A stretch of 64,000 nt of DNA from positions 33,489,672 through 33,553,671 of the forward strand of contig OY754977.1 of the NCBI GenBank assembly GCA_963576475.1. Direction: 5' to 3'. Shown piece after piece: positions 46,491-57,772 of the stretch. The notes beneath the pieces are model-generated. The model was not told where the DNA came from and did not search any database. It worked only from the letters and a program-made list of their open reading frames with translations. The DNA comes from Molanna angustata (taxonomy: Eukaryota; Arthropoda; Insecta; Trichoptera; Molannidae). A program made the translations under genes and the position numbers. Within the stretch, counting starts at the first letter, position 1, and each line of letters starts with the position of its first letter.

Positions 46491-46872
46491 ATTTATAAAT
46501 CGCCATATACTATAGTACAAACTCTTCTTTTTAATCTTTTTCTTGTCCCTCTATCCCAGTTTGTCCAGGGTCGGGCCTGGTGAAGGCATAGACAGTAAAT
46601 TTACGGATGTCTATCGAAAACTAATCAGACTTATGTAATTTGACATCAAGAAGAAGTTGATCCAACTTTTTGTTTGGGATATACAGATACACAATATATA
46701 ATAGTACCTACACCATACGCCATATAGGTACCTACAAATAATTTCTAAATACTAACCATATTTGCATTGCACAGTCACTCACTAAAGTTAGGAGATCACG
46801 TGGCTTTCTAACTGGAGGGTGCTACGAAGTTTTTGTATGAGAATCGCTTTGCAGAGATATATCTAAATGATT

Positions 46873-47020
46873 TGCGCATGCGCGGTGACGTAAAATAATA
46901 TCTGTGAACTGTCAAAAAATAAGGTTGATCGCGACGAGCCTTACGAATTGTTTAATACTAAAATATGAGATGTTTTCGATGGATGACGATTTTAGCGACT
47001 TCCGTCAAATATGTATTTAG
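46873..47020 (+). promoter_or_regulatory. NRF1-like site upstream of a short ORF
   Basis: TGCGCATGCGCG at 46873-46884 is a full match to the NRF1 consensus, followed by a CRE-like GGTGACGTAA. An ATG at 46979 opens MDDDFSDFRQICI and then stops. This may be a first exon of a gene whose donor I cannot place. A lone palindrome in neutral DNA is the alternative. Confidence 0.25.
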
Positions 47021-47580
47021 TAATTTTGTCAAATCAAATCCCACACTGAGTATTCAGCGATCTATACGAGATGCCGAAAATTCGCTAGAATTTCAGAAAA
47101 ATCGCGACATCGACCTGTCAGTGTGAGCTTTGTTACAAATGTTTGTATTGATATGACAAAAAAACATTTTAACGTCAGTCTAAGCCCATAAGCACACCGA
47201 GCGTATTTAAGAGTATGTTGAGGCTTTCTCAGTGATTGATTTTATATTCCTAATTTTCCCCTTCTATTCCTATCCATTGTCCTGTCCCAAACCTCCTAGC
47301 TTGTATGCATCTATTTTATGTTTACTTAATATTGATTTGTTTTGTTTTTTTGTTTCTTATCCTTGAAAGGTTTTTATATTTTGTCATTTTGTATGTATAT
47401 ACCCACGGAAATTTTCCTTTTTTATACAAATATATTTTTGTTATGGGTATATAATTATATAAAGTTATATATTATATATAGTAATATATTTTTATGTATG
47501 ACCGTAACATAGTAATTGGCGTTACAATCTTGGTTTTTGTATTTATTAATTCATTTTGAAAATATATGTTATATAAAAAA
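47021..47580. other. AT-rich spacer, probably LINE 3' UTR at its end
   Basis: From about 47250 to the AAATA array the DNA is T-rich with no ORF, as in LINE 3' UTRs. Confidence 0.4.
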
Positions 47581-47596
47581 ACTGTATGTGACCTTA

Positions 47597-47601
47597 AGAA
47601 A

Positions 47602-47636
<35 letters not shown>

Positions 47637-47640
47637 AAAA

Positions 47641-47683
<43 letters not shown>

Positions 47684-47688
47684 AAAAC
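47597..47688. repeat. (AAAT)n array
   Basis: ATAAATAAAT run with one AAAA interruption near 47635. Probably the tail of the preceding LINE-like segment. Confidence 0.95.
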
Positions 47689-47904
47689 TATCTATCTCTT
47701 TTCTTTATTTGCAATAATGTGAAATGCTACGCCATCGACCTTAAGTTTGGCGTAGAATTTAGTTAGTGATGTCTCTGCAACGCAATTGCTAACTTAAGAA
47801 TACTAAATACTCAAGTGAGGTTAGGAGTCAGTATTTAGTTACATAGGACTGTGCTTTCGGATCATAGTATCACACATAACTTAATTAGTAGGTACATAGT
47901 AGAG

Positions 47905-48118
47905 AGTAATAATAATTAAAATAAACACTTCCTTGCACCTGAGCACTGTGCATGTGACGAGTTGCCGAATGACAATTTCTTTATACTTTAAGTGTTTCTA
48001 GGCCAGAGTAGCGACTATTTAGTGAGAAATAATTTTTAATAAATTTATTCTTTGCTGCGGATCAAGCCCATGACGCCTGCTTAAGAATCAAACGAATTTC
48101 CAATATGTCACGGCGGTC
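47905..48118 (-). mobile_element. SINE family 3, degraded
   Basis: AAACACTTCCTTGCACCTGAGC, GTGTTTCTAGGCCAGAG, TTTAGTGAGAAATAATTTTTA and GGATCAAGCCCATGACGCC align with 24610-24770. Confidence 0.65.
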
Positions 48119-48547
48119 GATTAAAATTTCGTTAAATTATATTTTGTATTTATATTTTTTGTGTGTGGCAACCCTATTCAATACATATATATGTGTACAG
48201 TATTAGTCAGGCAATCCTCGCCGATACAAATGCGGAGAGCGGTTCTAAATGCCAATTTTCACATTCCGGTTTGCATTAGGTACCTACCTACCTAGAGCCA
48301 CCCCTGGATCTCAGTAACCGGTATTCCGGTTTCTACAATTCTAAACGAAATTATGTATTTTTGTACCAAAATAACCGGCGAAGATTAAAGTGAAATCATG
48401 GAAATGGAATATGCGGAGAACGATCTATGTAATTTTGTTTTGAATATAGTATGTACAAAATTTATTAAAATAAATAATGTTCTATCACGCCGTGTTCTAT
48501 GCGGGTTAGACTAATACAAGTAGAATTCTAACTACACATAGGTACGT
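48119..48547. other. Spacer, nothing recognised
   Basis: No supported feature. Confidence 0.5.
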
Positions 48548-48554
48548 TTCTGTG

Positions 48555-49435
48555 TTGATATTTAATTTTCGCATATCATACATCTTTTTATGCATGCTGT
48601 TCTATATTTAATTTTCGCATATCATACATCTTTTTATGCATGCTGTTCTATATTTAATTTTCGCATATCATACATCTTTTTATGCATGCTGTTCTATATT
48701 TAATTTTCGCATATCATACATCTTTTTATGCATGCTGTTCTATATTTAATTTTCGCATATCATACATCTTTTTATGCATGCTGTTCTATATTTAATTTTC
48801 GCATATCATACATCTTTTTATGCATGCTGTTCTATATTTAATTTTCGCATATCATACATCTTTTTATGCATGCTGTTCTATATTTAATTTTCGCATATCA
48901 TACATCTTTTTATGCATGCTGTTCTATATTTAATTTTCGCATATCATACATCTTTTTATGCATGCTGTTCTATATTTAATTTTCGCATATCATACATCTT
49001 TTTATGCATGCTGTTCTATATTTAATTTTCGCATATCATACATCTTTTTATGCATGCTGTTCTATATTTAATTTTCGCATATCATACATCTTTTTATGCA
49101 TGCTGTTCTATATTTAATTTTCGCATATCATACATCTTTTTATGCATGCTGTTCTATATTTTATTTTCGCATATCATACATCTTTTTATGCATGCTGTTC
49201 TATATTTAATTTTCGCATATCATACATCTTTTTATGCATGCTGTTCTATATTTAATTTTCGCATATCATACATCTTTTTATGCATGCTGTTCTATATTTT
49301 ATTTTCGCATATCATACATCTTTTTATGCATGCTGTTCTATATTTAATTTTCGCATATCATACATCGTTTTATGCATGCTGTTCTATATTTTATTTTCGC
49401 ATATCATACATCTTTTTATGCATGCTGTTCTATAT
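48555..49435. repeat. 46-bp minisatellite, about 19 units
   Basis: The unit TGTTCTATATTTAATTTTCG + CATATCATACATCTTTTTATGCATGC repeats with a strict 46-bp period and very few substitutions (TTTAA or TTTTA, one CATCG). Since 46 is not a multiple of three, the 137-residue ORF at 49050-49463 cycles through all three frames and is not a gene. The low divergence implies recent amplification. Confidence 0.97.
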
Positions 49436-49494
49436 TATTTTCTACTTGTTATTTAACTTTTAACTACGTACACTAAGAAGGTGAGAGGGTTAAA

Positions 49495-49590
49495 CCGCAA
49501 AGACATACATACCATGCTATTAATAGGGTAAACAAAGAGAACCAAACGCCATATTTTTGTATCGTGGCGAGCAAACTCAAAGACATCTGT
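49495..49590 (-). mobile_element. RTE-like LINE/SINE 3' tail, degraded
   Basis: The minus strand reads AATATGGCGTTTGGTTCTCTT and ends in the CATGGTATGTATGTC tail. Confidence 0.6.
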
Positions 49591-49599
49591 ACAAGTAAA

Positions 49600-49965
49600 A
49601 AGAAAACTTAAGAGAAAAAAAAAAAAACTTAAAACTTAAGTTTATATAGGCGCATTAATCACATTACCCATGATATTTTGGGCGGAGTATTAACTTTTAT
49701 TTCCTATATTTCACTTATTTTATTTAATCTGAAATTTTACTTCTTAATCTTTTGTAATATTTTTTTACACTACTTCAATGTAACATTTAACCTCTTGTAT
49801 ATCCATTATCTGTAAATAATCTGTATACCCTATTGTATAAACGTAACAGCCCCAAAAGATGTTTAGCCTATTTGGGCGTTACTTACTTAACCTTAATATA
49901 TGTACAAATATTTGTTTATTTATTTATTTAAATAAATAAATGAAATAAATAATTCCATAGAAGCT
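49600..49965 (+). mobile_element. LINE 3' UTR with (AAAT)n end
   Basis: AACAGCCCCAAAAGATGTTTAG and GGGCGTTACTTACTTAACC match 45748-45792. It ends at TTTATTTATTTAAATAAATAAATG. Confidence 0.55.
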
Positions 49966-50059
49966 GTACAGCTAAAAAACTACAATTACAAATAAGTAAT
50001 TAAAAATATGTTATACATAGAAATTACATTATTTTATTCTTAGATATACCCAGTCGCTA

Positions 50060-50150
50060 CCATCAGCCGTTGTAATGTATGTCAATAGAAGATTGTACGG
50101 CGTTCCGTTCTCTATGCCTACTCCAACAAGGAAAAGATTTGATGGAATGA
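50060..50150 (+). mobile_element. RTE-like LINE/SINE tail, degraded
   Basis: TGTCAATAGAAGATTGTACGG and GTTCCGTTCTCTATGCCTACTCC match the 3' tail family. Confidence 0.55.
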
Positions 50151-50489
50151 GAATATATGAAATAAACGCATTTTTTCATATTGTAATTCCACTCGTGAAC
50201 ATGACATTATGATCTATTACATTTGATATAATTTATATATTTCCTACATTTGACATAATGATTATGTTCTTTTTTTTGTTAAATTATGCGCATAAATTGA
50301 TAGCAACCTGCTTCATTCTACGACTTATATACTTCATAATGTAATGCATAGATTCTATTTATTCTTTCGCGGAAATTACAATTAAAAAGAAGAAATTTAT
50401 TTTTTTATTATATTAACTATATTTGTTAAATTTTATTTTGAACCATCCTAACGTACATACATATACATTAAATATAATAATATTAATTA

Positions 50490-51092
50490 AAAAACCTTTC
50501 CTTTTCCCAACCATTCAATTATTTAAAGACTTTAACGTACTAACTGTAACACAACTTTATGTAAAACAAATACTAATACACTTTCAAAACGATAAAGAAA
50601 ACCATATCACTGCTCAACATTCTCACGATACAAGACACAGACATCAACTAATCACTCCGAAGACGAACACTGCATAAGGACATAGACATTATCAATACTT
50701 GGCTCCAAAGATACTAAATTTAGTTGCTAAAGACATAAAGGACATACAGTTAATGAAAAAAACAAGACTAAAACTAACAATTTATACGTGGCTATATAAT
50801 AAAGGAATTAACTATTGTCAGCAAATTGTCAATCCTTAACAACATATTATGTATACAACAAATCTCACATAGTGAAACATAGACTGCACACTGCACAATA
50901 TTACAGTTTATTTTGATTTAGTAATTAATATTATGTAACTAGTCTACCACCTCGGAACAGGCCTGGCCTAGTGAGGGGGTACAAACTAACCCATATATTT
51001 GATCTGTAATAATTTTAATTTTTCTGATATTTATTTTTTTTGTACTTATATTGTAATTTTGTATTTTTGGTATCAATAATAAAAAAAAATAT
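50490..51092 (+). mobile_element. CR1/Jockey LINE C-terminus and 3' UTR
   Basis: It reads IQLFKDFNVLTVTQLYVKQI, then HDTRHRHQLITPKTNTA*, and after the stop GHRHYQYLAPKILNLVAKDIK with TWLYNKGINY. IFKxLNILTVxxLYV, YNTRxxxxLxxPxxNT and FxYLAPKIFNxLPxDIK are C-terminal landmarks of CR1-like LINEs. The 3' UTR ends at AATAATAAAAAAAAA. It is truncated and inactive. Confidence 0.75.
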
Positions 51093-51113
51093 TTACTATA
51101 CAGTTATTTAAAA

Positions 51114-51165
51114 CTAGTTGCATGTAACACTTGAAATCCAACTGTCGATGGCGGTAGTACCTATT
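51114..51165 (-). mobile_element. Helitron-like 3' terminus only
   Basis: CTAGTTGCATGTAACACTTG and CCAACTGTCGATGGCGGTAG, then non-element sequence. Confidence 0.8.
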
Positions 51166-51182
51166 TAATATTTAATATTGCT

Positions 51183-51395
51183 TTTCGGGCAACTCACAGG
51201 TACTATGTCAAATATTAATTCAAAACCCACCCAATAACAAGTTGCCACATTCTGGAAACTTACTATATATTAATCGTCTCACAGATCCAGGCTGAAAATA
51301 CAATTAAAAATAGTGTCTCCACCGGGAATCGAACCCGGGACCTTTGGATCAGCAGTCAGATACCCAACCAACTTCCATGAAGGCCGACCTATGAA
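51183..51395 (-). mobile_element. tRNA-derived SINE, family 2
   Basis: The minus-strand B-box GGTTCGATTCCCGG and the tRNA-like head (GTTGGTTGGGTATCTGACTG) precede a body with TCTGTGAGACGATTAATAT and GGCAACTTGTTATTGGGTGG. A second copy lies at 53925-54140. The A-box side is damaged (TTCATGGAAGTTGG). Confidence 0.85.
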
Positions 51396-51615
51396 TATTT
51401 GAAGAATACATACAAAAATACTTACCAAAATAAAACCAAAATTGTCAGGGTAAGCAAATATTAAATTTAAATATGGACTATGTCATTTGAAAGGAATAGG
51501 TATAAAGCTATTCCGACACAAGCACTGCTTAGTGGAATAGTTATTATCCACTGGATGTTGGTACTGGTAAATTAAAAATAATTTTATGTTGTAAGAACTG
51601 ATTCTGTTCATGTTA
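51396..51615. other. Spacer
   Basis: Nothing recognised. Confidence 0.5.
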
Positions 51616-52633
51616 TCCAACTGTCGATTTGTTCAGGAGAACTTTGTTCTCTTAACATATCGACAATGTATCAAGCCAGAATACGCGAGAATTGTATGGA
51701 GAGGTCTACTTTTTTCACGGCTTTTCCAACTTTGAAGTCAAAAAACACCAACTTAGAGGCTTCGCAGCATATATGTTCCATACACGGATTTACTCAGAAT
51801 TCGGAGTAGAACATTTCGTGTGTCTGTGTGTGTGTGTGTCTGTGTGTGTGTCTGTGTGTGTGTCTGTGTGTCTGTGTGTCCGTCCCCCCCTTATAACTTT
51901 TGATCCGCTCAATTTACAGAGCCCAAAATTTTAGAATATATAAACAGTTATAGGCCTACAAAACTTTTATACTCAGAATTTTGAATTTTTGTTTCAGTCA
52001 GGGGTTATCAACTTTTGAATTTTTACTTTATTTTTCCATATATCTCAGAAACCATAAAAGCTAGAACGCTGAAATTTGTTATAAACATAGACAAATACAA
52101 AATCTCAAATTAGTTTTTTCAAAAAAATTCCAAGGTTTCTCAAACATTTTTTATTAAGAAAAATATTTTTTTTATGATAAATTTATGAGTTTAACTGCCT
52201 ATATTTCCGAATTTTTCAAAAATATCGAAAAAAGCCGAAACACCCCAACTAGATATTTTAATTTTCTATAAAAAATATGAATATTGTATCAGCACATCTC
52301 AAACTTTTTTTAACAATTTTTATAAAAATTGAATTTAGGACGACATTGATTCATACAATTTGTATGTCAGTCGCCTATACACAATATGTAAGAAGTTTTA
52401 ATAGTTTGATAAGTACTTAATCTCCAAACATACATACAGAACCATCATGCTGTTTTCATATTCCGGGTAGGAAAAGAGGACTGACCTCCATACTGTCCTA
52501 TCTTGACATACATACCAACATGTGTTAAAATTTTCAATAATTTGGATGTATGGGTTTATAGTTTGATTCTTATTCTTCAACTCTACATACTATCGCTATC
52601 GACAGTTGGATCTCATGTGTTACATGCAACTAG
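51616..52633 (+). mobile_element. Helitron-like element, full length
   Basis: TCCAACTGTCGATTTGTTCA to ACATGCAACTAG, flanked by A and T with no target duplication. GT-rich core at 51818-51880. The AAGCCGAAACACCCCAACTAG block is at about 52230-52251. LINE-like tail in antisense at about 52425-52510. Very close to copy B at 34.1-35.1 kb. Confidence 0.95.
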
Positions 52634-52787
52634 TAATTAAGTATCTTCTTGGAGCATTTTGTCAGTGCCAACATATTCTAAATTGTCTATGTTGCATAAT
52701 TAATTGTACTTTTGTTGCACTGTTGTATTATTGTTATTCTGTAATGTTTATGTGGATTTAAATAAATACATCCAAAGGTACAAAATA

Positions 52788-53152
52788 TGTTTATCAAGAT
52801 AGGATAGTTTGGAGGTCAGTCCTTTTTTCCTACCCCGAATATATACATAAACAGCTTGATGTTATGAATTTATAAAGATCTAGTATCAAACAATACGTGT
52901 TCCCATAGATATAGTGTATTCTGCCCTACAAATTATTTGAATCGATGTCGACCCTAATTCAATTTTTACAAAAATTGTTAAAAAATGTTCGTGTGTTCTA
53001 CTATAATGTATACTGCGAAGCTTCTAATATGGTATTTTTTTTACTTCACAGTTGATAATACATGAAAAATGTAGATCTGGCAATACTAAATCTCGCAGAT
53101 CTTGGCTAGAAACTCTGTCGAATTATCTTGAAAAAATCAACAGTTGGAAAAC
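52788..53152 (-). mobile_element. Helitron-like element, old and internally deleted
   Basis: TATCAAGATAGGATAGTTTGGAG to AAAAAATCAACAGTTGG. The 3' terminus and the middle are missing, and the sequence has diverged strongly. Confidence 0.75.
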
Positions 53153-53284
53153 TACAATCTAGTGTGAACAATAACAGTTAACGATTGTTAAATTGTATGT
53201 TTTTCTTTCGATGGAGTGTGTATAAATAAGCTATAATTCAAATACACGAGAAATCTCAAATGACAGTGTATGAAGCTTCACCAA

Positions 53285-53412
53285 CAGATGAACATTTATG
53301 AGAGGATGCATGGACTTTGATGAGGCGATTGATGTGTGTCAAGATAGAAAAATGTGGCATTCGACCCTCCCTGCCTACCCCGTGAGGGACTTGGTGTGAT
53401 GGTGTGTAAACA
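53285..53412 (+). mobile_element. RTE-like LINE/SINE 3' tail
   Basis: GAGAGGATGCATGGACTTTGATG, GTGTGTCAAGATAGAAAAATGTGG, CTCCCTGCCTACCCCGTGAGG and GTGTGATGGTGTG. Confidence 0.8.
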
Positions 53413-53679
53413 TATAACTTTCATTCACATGCTCGTATGCCATTTGAGGGAAATTATTGTAAAATAGGCCATGCAATATCGAGGCAAGACAAAGAACCTC
53501 TAACATGAGTGGAAGTAGGAGCGGTACACTCCCCAAGTATCAATCCCATCCTGTGCAATATCTCCCCACATCTCCTCACCCTGATCCCTCCCAACTACAG
53601 TGGTCTTTACAAGATTTCCTCTGTGTTTGTGTTATAATCAAGATGTCAGCATCTTTTATTTCGTTTGTAAGCACTTAAT
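53413..53679. other. Spacer
   Basis: GC-richer around 53500-53610 without recognisable coding. Confidence 0.4.
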
Positions 53680-53751
53680 TTTTATTTATTTATTTATTAA
53701 GTACCTAATTTATTTATTTATTTATGTATTTATTTATTTATTTATTTATTT

Positions 53752-53809
<58 letters not shown>

Positions 53810-53880
53810 AGGACAAATACAGTCTAATAAAAAAAAAATCACTATGAAATGAAAAAAAGACAGACCAAATACTACATAAT
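53680..53880 (-). mobile_element. LINE 3' end with (TTTA)n tail
   Basis: A TTTA array (53680-53808) precedes GGACAAATACAGTCTAATAA, which matches 1479-1560. Confidence 0.55.
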
Positions 53881-53924
53881 AATAATAATAAATAATAATT
53901 TCTTTATTTATGTTTTTATTTATA

Positions 53925-54140
53925 TTTTACTTCTCGGGCAACTAACAAGTACTATGTCAAATATTATTAAAACATGCACCCAATAACAAGTTGCCACATT
54001 CTGGAGACTTACGATATTAATCGTCTCACAGATCCAGACTGAAAGCACAATTAAAAACAGTGTGTCTCCACCGGGAATCGAACCCGGGACCCTTGGATCA
54101 GCAATCAGATACCTAACCAACTGAGCCACGAAGGCTGACA
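53925..54140 (-). mobile_element. tRNA-derived SINE, family 2, best copy
   Basis: On the minus strand, CTTCGTGGCTCAGTTGGTTAG (A-box TGGCTCAGTTGG) and GGGTTCGATTCCCGG (B-box) are intact, with the body as in 51183-51395 and a TTATTATTTATT tail (53878-53925). The acceptor ends do not pair, so it is not a tRNA gene. The A- and B-boxes look competent for Pol III. Confidence 0.88.
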
Positions 54141-54815
54141 TTTATATGAATTTTAAGAAAAAAATTTTTTTTGTACATACCTATAAGTTTTGCTGACAGT
54201 TGAAGTTTTTGTTCTGTAATATGCTAGGGATAGTCCCTGTGTAATATTGGGAGCAGTCAAGTTATACAACATTATATAAATTTAGCTGATTTCAGCATAT
54301 ACATGATCATGGCATATAGAATCACCAATCTATTTTTTGAACTTTAATTTATTTATTTTAGTTTTATGGTTTACTATTTCACCTGCAAAATATTAAATTA
54401 TTTTACTTTTGGTATTATGGTTTTGTTATTTCGTGTGTATAGTACCTACAGGCTATGTGTATCGGTAGATGTGTAAAGTGTTGGGACCTCTTTGATACGA
54501 AATTTGAGCGGTATGAATTGTAAAGTAGATGTTTGAATTGTGTTGTATCAAATTGGGATGGACAAAAAAACACGGTGTTGGGTTTCTTATTCGATGACAA
54601 ATTTACATACGGGGTTGAGGGTTGTTTAGAATATAGGTTTACATTTCAACCAGATACTACGTACTTAATGTACCACACATGTGGATATACCTACATACCT
54701 TTCCCTCTTTTTATACCAAACACAACAAGAAACTCTTACATTTATATGGTATAATTTAAACCTTTTTATTCGCAGTATCTTATTCATACTAATCATATTT
54801 TATTTTTGGTTTGTA
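54141..54815. other. AT-rich spacer, nothing recognised
   Basis: Short ORFs only. Confidence 0.5.
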
Positions 54816-54829
54816 TATAATTACTGTAG

Positions 54830-54905
54830 TCCAATGTATCATCATTATTGGCCCTACAGCCCGTTATGGACCTTGGCCTCCATCAGGATCCGTCACCGTC
54901 CAATA
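54830..54905 (-). mobile_element. LINE 3' terminus
   Basis: ATCATCATTATTGGCCCTACAG and CCGTTATGGACCTTGGCCTCC resemble, in complement, a 3' end common in lepidopteran LINEs that finishes in ATG repeats. Confidence 0.5.
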
Positions 54906-54939
54906 TATACTTATTTAAATAATCATACTGCGCTGTTTT

Positions 54940-55090
54940 GGGGCATTTGCACCGCATGGAAGATCTGGAGCTGGATTTTCAATTGTTTGGTCAGATAAAC
55001 TGGAAAGTGGCAGACAGCGACAGAGCAGGACGGACGGCGAACATTCTCGAAGGCAGCTAAGACCCGCCAAGGGTTGTACATGTGGTTGAC
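54940..55090 (+). mobile_element. LINE ORF2 extreme C-terminal relic
   Basis: The frame RRTFSKAAKTRQGLYMW resembles WRRALQEAKTRPGLWSHR of the 32.7-kb insertion. Confidence 0.4.
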
Positions 55091-55480
55091 ATTGAAATTT
55101 TAACAAATTGTTAATAATATACTAACGCTGTGTGCCATACAATTTGCGTTCCCGAACAACATTTTTACTCGAACTCTGTCAAACTCAAACTTCAAAGGTC
55201 TTGTGGATTTCACCAACCAATTTGTCTGTAAATGGAAGACGTGATTTCTAACAGTATTCCAAAGAAAGCATAAATAAATCACGCTTTATACTATAATTGA
55301 CGTGTTAAGAGTCATTATTTTTTAGTTGGAGACTTTTGATAGTTGATGCCTTCAATTTTCCTACAACTTTCAGGATATATTAGTAGTGCTGTGATTAGAA
55401 GGAGATTTTTTCTTCTTAAATCTATCTCGTTTGACCTTGAATAGAGGTCAAAGTTCAAGGTTACGAATATTTGATGTAAA
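55091..55480. other. Spacer
   Basis: Nothing recognised. Confidence 0.5.
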
Positions 55481-55996
55481 TTATATGATTAAATAAATTT
55501 CATCAGTTACTTCCGTTCCATCGGTCCCTTCCGTTCCATCAGTCCCTTCCATTCCAGCAGTCCCTTCCATTCCATCAGTCCCTTCCATTCCATCGGTTCC
55601 TTCTGTTCCATCGGTCCCTTCCGTTTCATCAGTTCCTTCCATTCCATCAGTGCCTTCCATTCCATCGGTCCCTTCTGTTCCATCGGTCCCTTCTGTTCCA
55701 TCGGTCCCTTCTGTTCCATCGGTCCCTTCTGTTCCATCGGTCCCTTCTGTTCCATCGGTCCCTTCTGTTCCATCGGTCCCTTCTGTTCCATCGGTCCCTT
55801 CTGTTCCATCGGTCCCTTCTGTTCCATCGGTCCCTTCTGTTCCATCGGTCCCTTTCGTTCCAACGGGCCCTTCCGTTCCATCAGTTCCTTCCAATCCATC
55901 AGTCCCTTCCATTCCATCGGTCCCTTCCGTTCCATCGGTCCCTTTCGTTCCAACGGGCCCTTCCGTTCCATCGGTGCCTTCCGATCCATCAGCCAT
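55481..55996 (-). repeat. 18-bp minisatellite with Gly-X-X open frame
   Basis: About 27 units of an 18-mer that on the minus strand reads Gly-Thr-Asp-Gly-Thr-Glu, opening at an ATG (55996, MADGSEGTDG) and closing at 55481. Glycine falls at every third residue for about 160 residues, as in collagen-like or other Gly-X-X helices, but without proline. Because 18 is a multiple of three, every frame is open (MEQKGP, PSVPSV), so openness alone proves nothing. In the Gly-Thr frame, however, the three commonest variable sites are third codon positions. No signal peptide or supported splice site was found. Confidence 0.85.
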
Positions 55997-56039
55997 TGAG
56001 ACTTTAAAAGGAAAAAAAACACACTTTTTCTTATCATAG

Positions 56040-56745
56040 TAGTACTAACATTATACTGAAAGTTTTAGGAAAATTGAAGGTATCATCTATACACTCCCAT
56101 ACACTCAGTCCGTCTTTTCAAAAAATGGCTCTTTAAATAGCGATTTGTACACTTTAACTAGCTGCTATTTGGCATACCCACCAATACTCAGTGTTTATAT
56201 AGTCAATAGTTGTTATATGCTATATTTAGTGTAGGTACTTATGGAAGAAAATCGACCTTTATACTATGACGTGAGTCTGGCGGTCACGACCTCTTGCTCT
56301 ATTAGTAAAAACTACTTATTAAGTATAATTTCTTAATAAACTCTTCCGACAAACCTAACGGTATTTGATTTTTGTTTACAAAAAATAAAACAATATTTTA
56401 TTATTCCACTGTAAATATTAATTTTGACTATCGTCAGTGATGTAGTAGTTGTGGAATATTCAAAGCAATAAGGAAAGGGAGAAGAGAATATTGAAGAACG
56501 AATGTCGTCCAAAAATATTATATCTTAACTTTTTTTATTATTTAATATTTGTATACTTACATTAATGATACAAATGATAATAACAGAAAATAAAACAAAC
56601 ACAAACACAAGCTTCTAGCTTAAATTAGGAAAGGAAATATTAATATGTTGATATATGTAACCAAATATTTTTAAACGTATGTATTGTATAATAAAAAAAA
56701 TAAAAAAAATAACAGTTTAACTTTAGTACTAATTCTCTAAATACA
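56040..56745. other. AT-rich spacer, nothing recognised
   Basis: No supported feature. Confidence 0.5.
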
Positions 56746-56746
56746 C

Positions 56747-57233
56747 GACGTCGCTAGTGAGGATCGCAATCCAGTGGGTTTTGCGGTTTTCTTTTATAAA
56801 GAGCTGGATCCGAGCTGGATCCAGCAATTTTAGATTTTTGATATTTTTATATTTACAAGTATATTTTAATCAGTTGAAAACAGTAAGAATAAGTCATGTC
56901 TCTTCTTAATGGTCTGTATTTTTTCGTGTCAAATATTTTTTAATATTTTTGTACATTAAGCAAAAAAATTCTCCATGGCAATGACTTTTTTTGCAATATT
57001 AGTATATCTTCAAATGACTAAAGGTCAAATGCAAGAGTTGTTACAATTTAACAAAGAATCTTAATGTAAGTATTATTAAAACAACCTAGACTTTTATGCT
57101 ATTATTTAGAAAATTAATTGGTTGCTGATCTGCAGTCAGTCAGTCATTTTGCTGGATCTAGCAAGCCGAATAATGTGTTGGATCCAGCTGGATTGCGTGA
57201 TGCGGGTTTTGGCAATTGCAATCCCTAGACACT
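56747..57233. mobile_element. hAT-like MITE, about 0.49 kb
   Basis: The left end TAGTGAGGATCGCAATCC and right end GGCAATTGCAATCCCTA are imperfect inverted repeats of the type seen in hAT MITEs. Subterminal GCTGGATCCAGC motifs recur near both ends (56810-56835 and 57163-57195). No ORF. The target duplication is not clear. Confidence 0.55.
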
Positions 57234-57770
57234 AGACTCTCGAGTTTAAACATCGAGTATCCACGTCTGTACACCATCGCGACATCGAGTTACAGGTGTA
57301 GTTTTTTGTGTTGCTAGAGTATAGAGAGGATATTGCTAATACCCTTCAGCTGAGAAATTAACTGTAAGTATACACCGATGTCGACACAAAAAATATTCAT
57401 CGTGTGGTCGCTAGATGTAGACACTACTACATATTAGTGGTAGTGTCGTCGTGTATCACTAGCATAAGATAGAATGGGAATTCAGATTAGTTGATTGTTT
57501 TAGATTTTGAAGCATTTTGCATATTCTCTGGAGATGTCTTTATAGTGACAAGCTTCATATCCACTCAATTCTGAATTGTCACTGTGTTTTATACCAATTC
57601 TGGTTGATGGAATAAGTGAATTGAGTCTATTATTTCTGTCTTTAATCTGTTGACATTTTCTCTATGTTATATTGCCTAGGATGTTCATTATACAGCATGT
57701 GGATACTTCAACTGTCATTTTAGTAACTTATCTGGAAGATTTCATTAGAAATTCAATTGTGTAAACAAGT
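57234..57770. other. Spacer
   Basis: Short local inverted repeats around 57400-57460. Nothing named. Confidence 0.4.
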
Positions 57771-57772
57771 GG

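Noticed and set aside
49050..49463. 137-residue ORF
   Set aside because: It is a 46-bp tandem repeat read in rotating frames. The openness is a property of the unit.
54058..54135. tRNA gene
   Set aside because: A- and B-boxes are good, but the acceptor stem does not pair. The sequence continues into a body shared with 51183-51395 and a microsatellite tail, so it is a SINE. The heads at 1106-1190 and 43140-43190 were rejected for the same reason.
55507..56039. Alternative long ORFs (MEQKGP and PSVPSV repeats) across the 18-bp array
   Set aside because: They follow automatically from a stop-free unit of 18 bp. In these frames the common variants are not silent.
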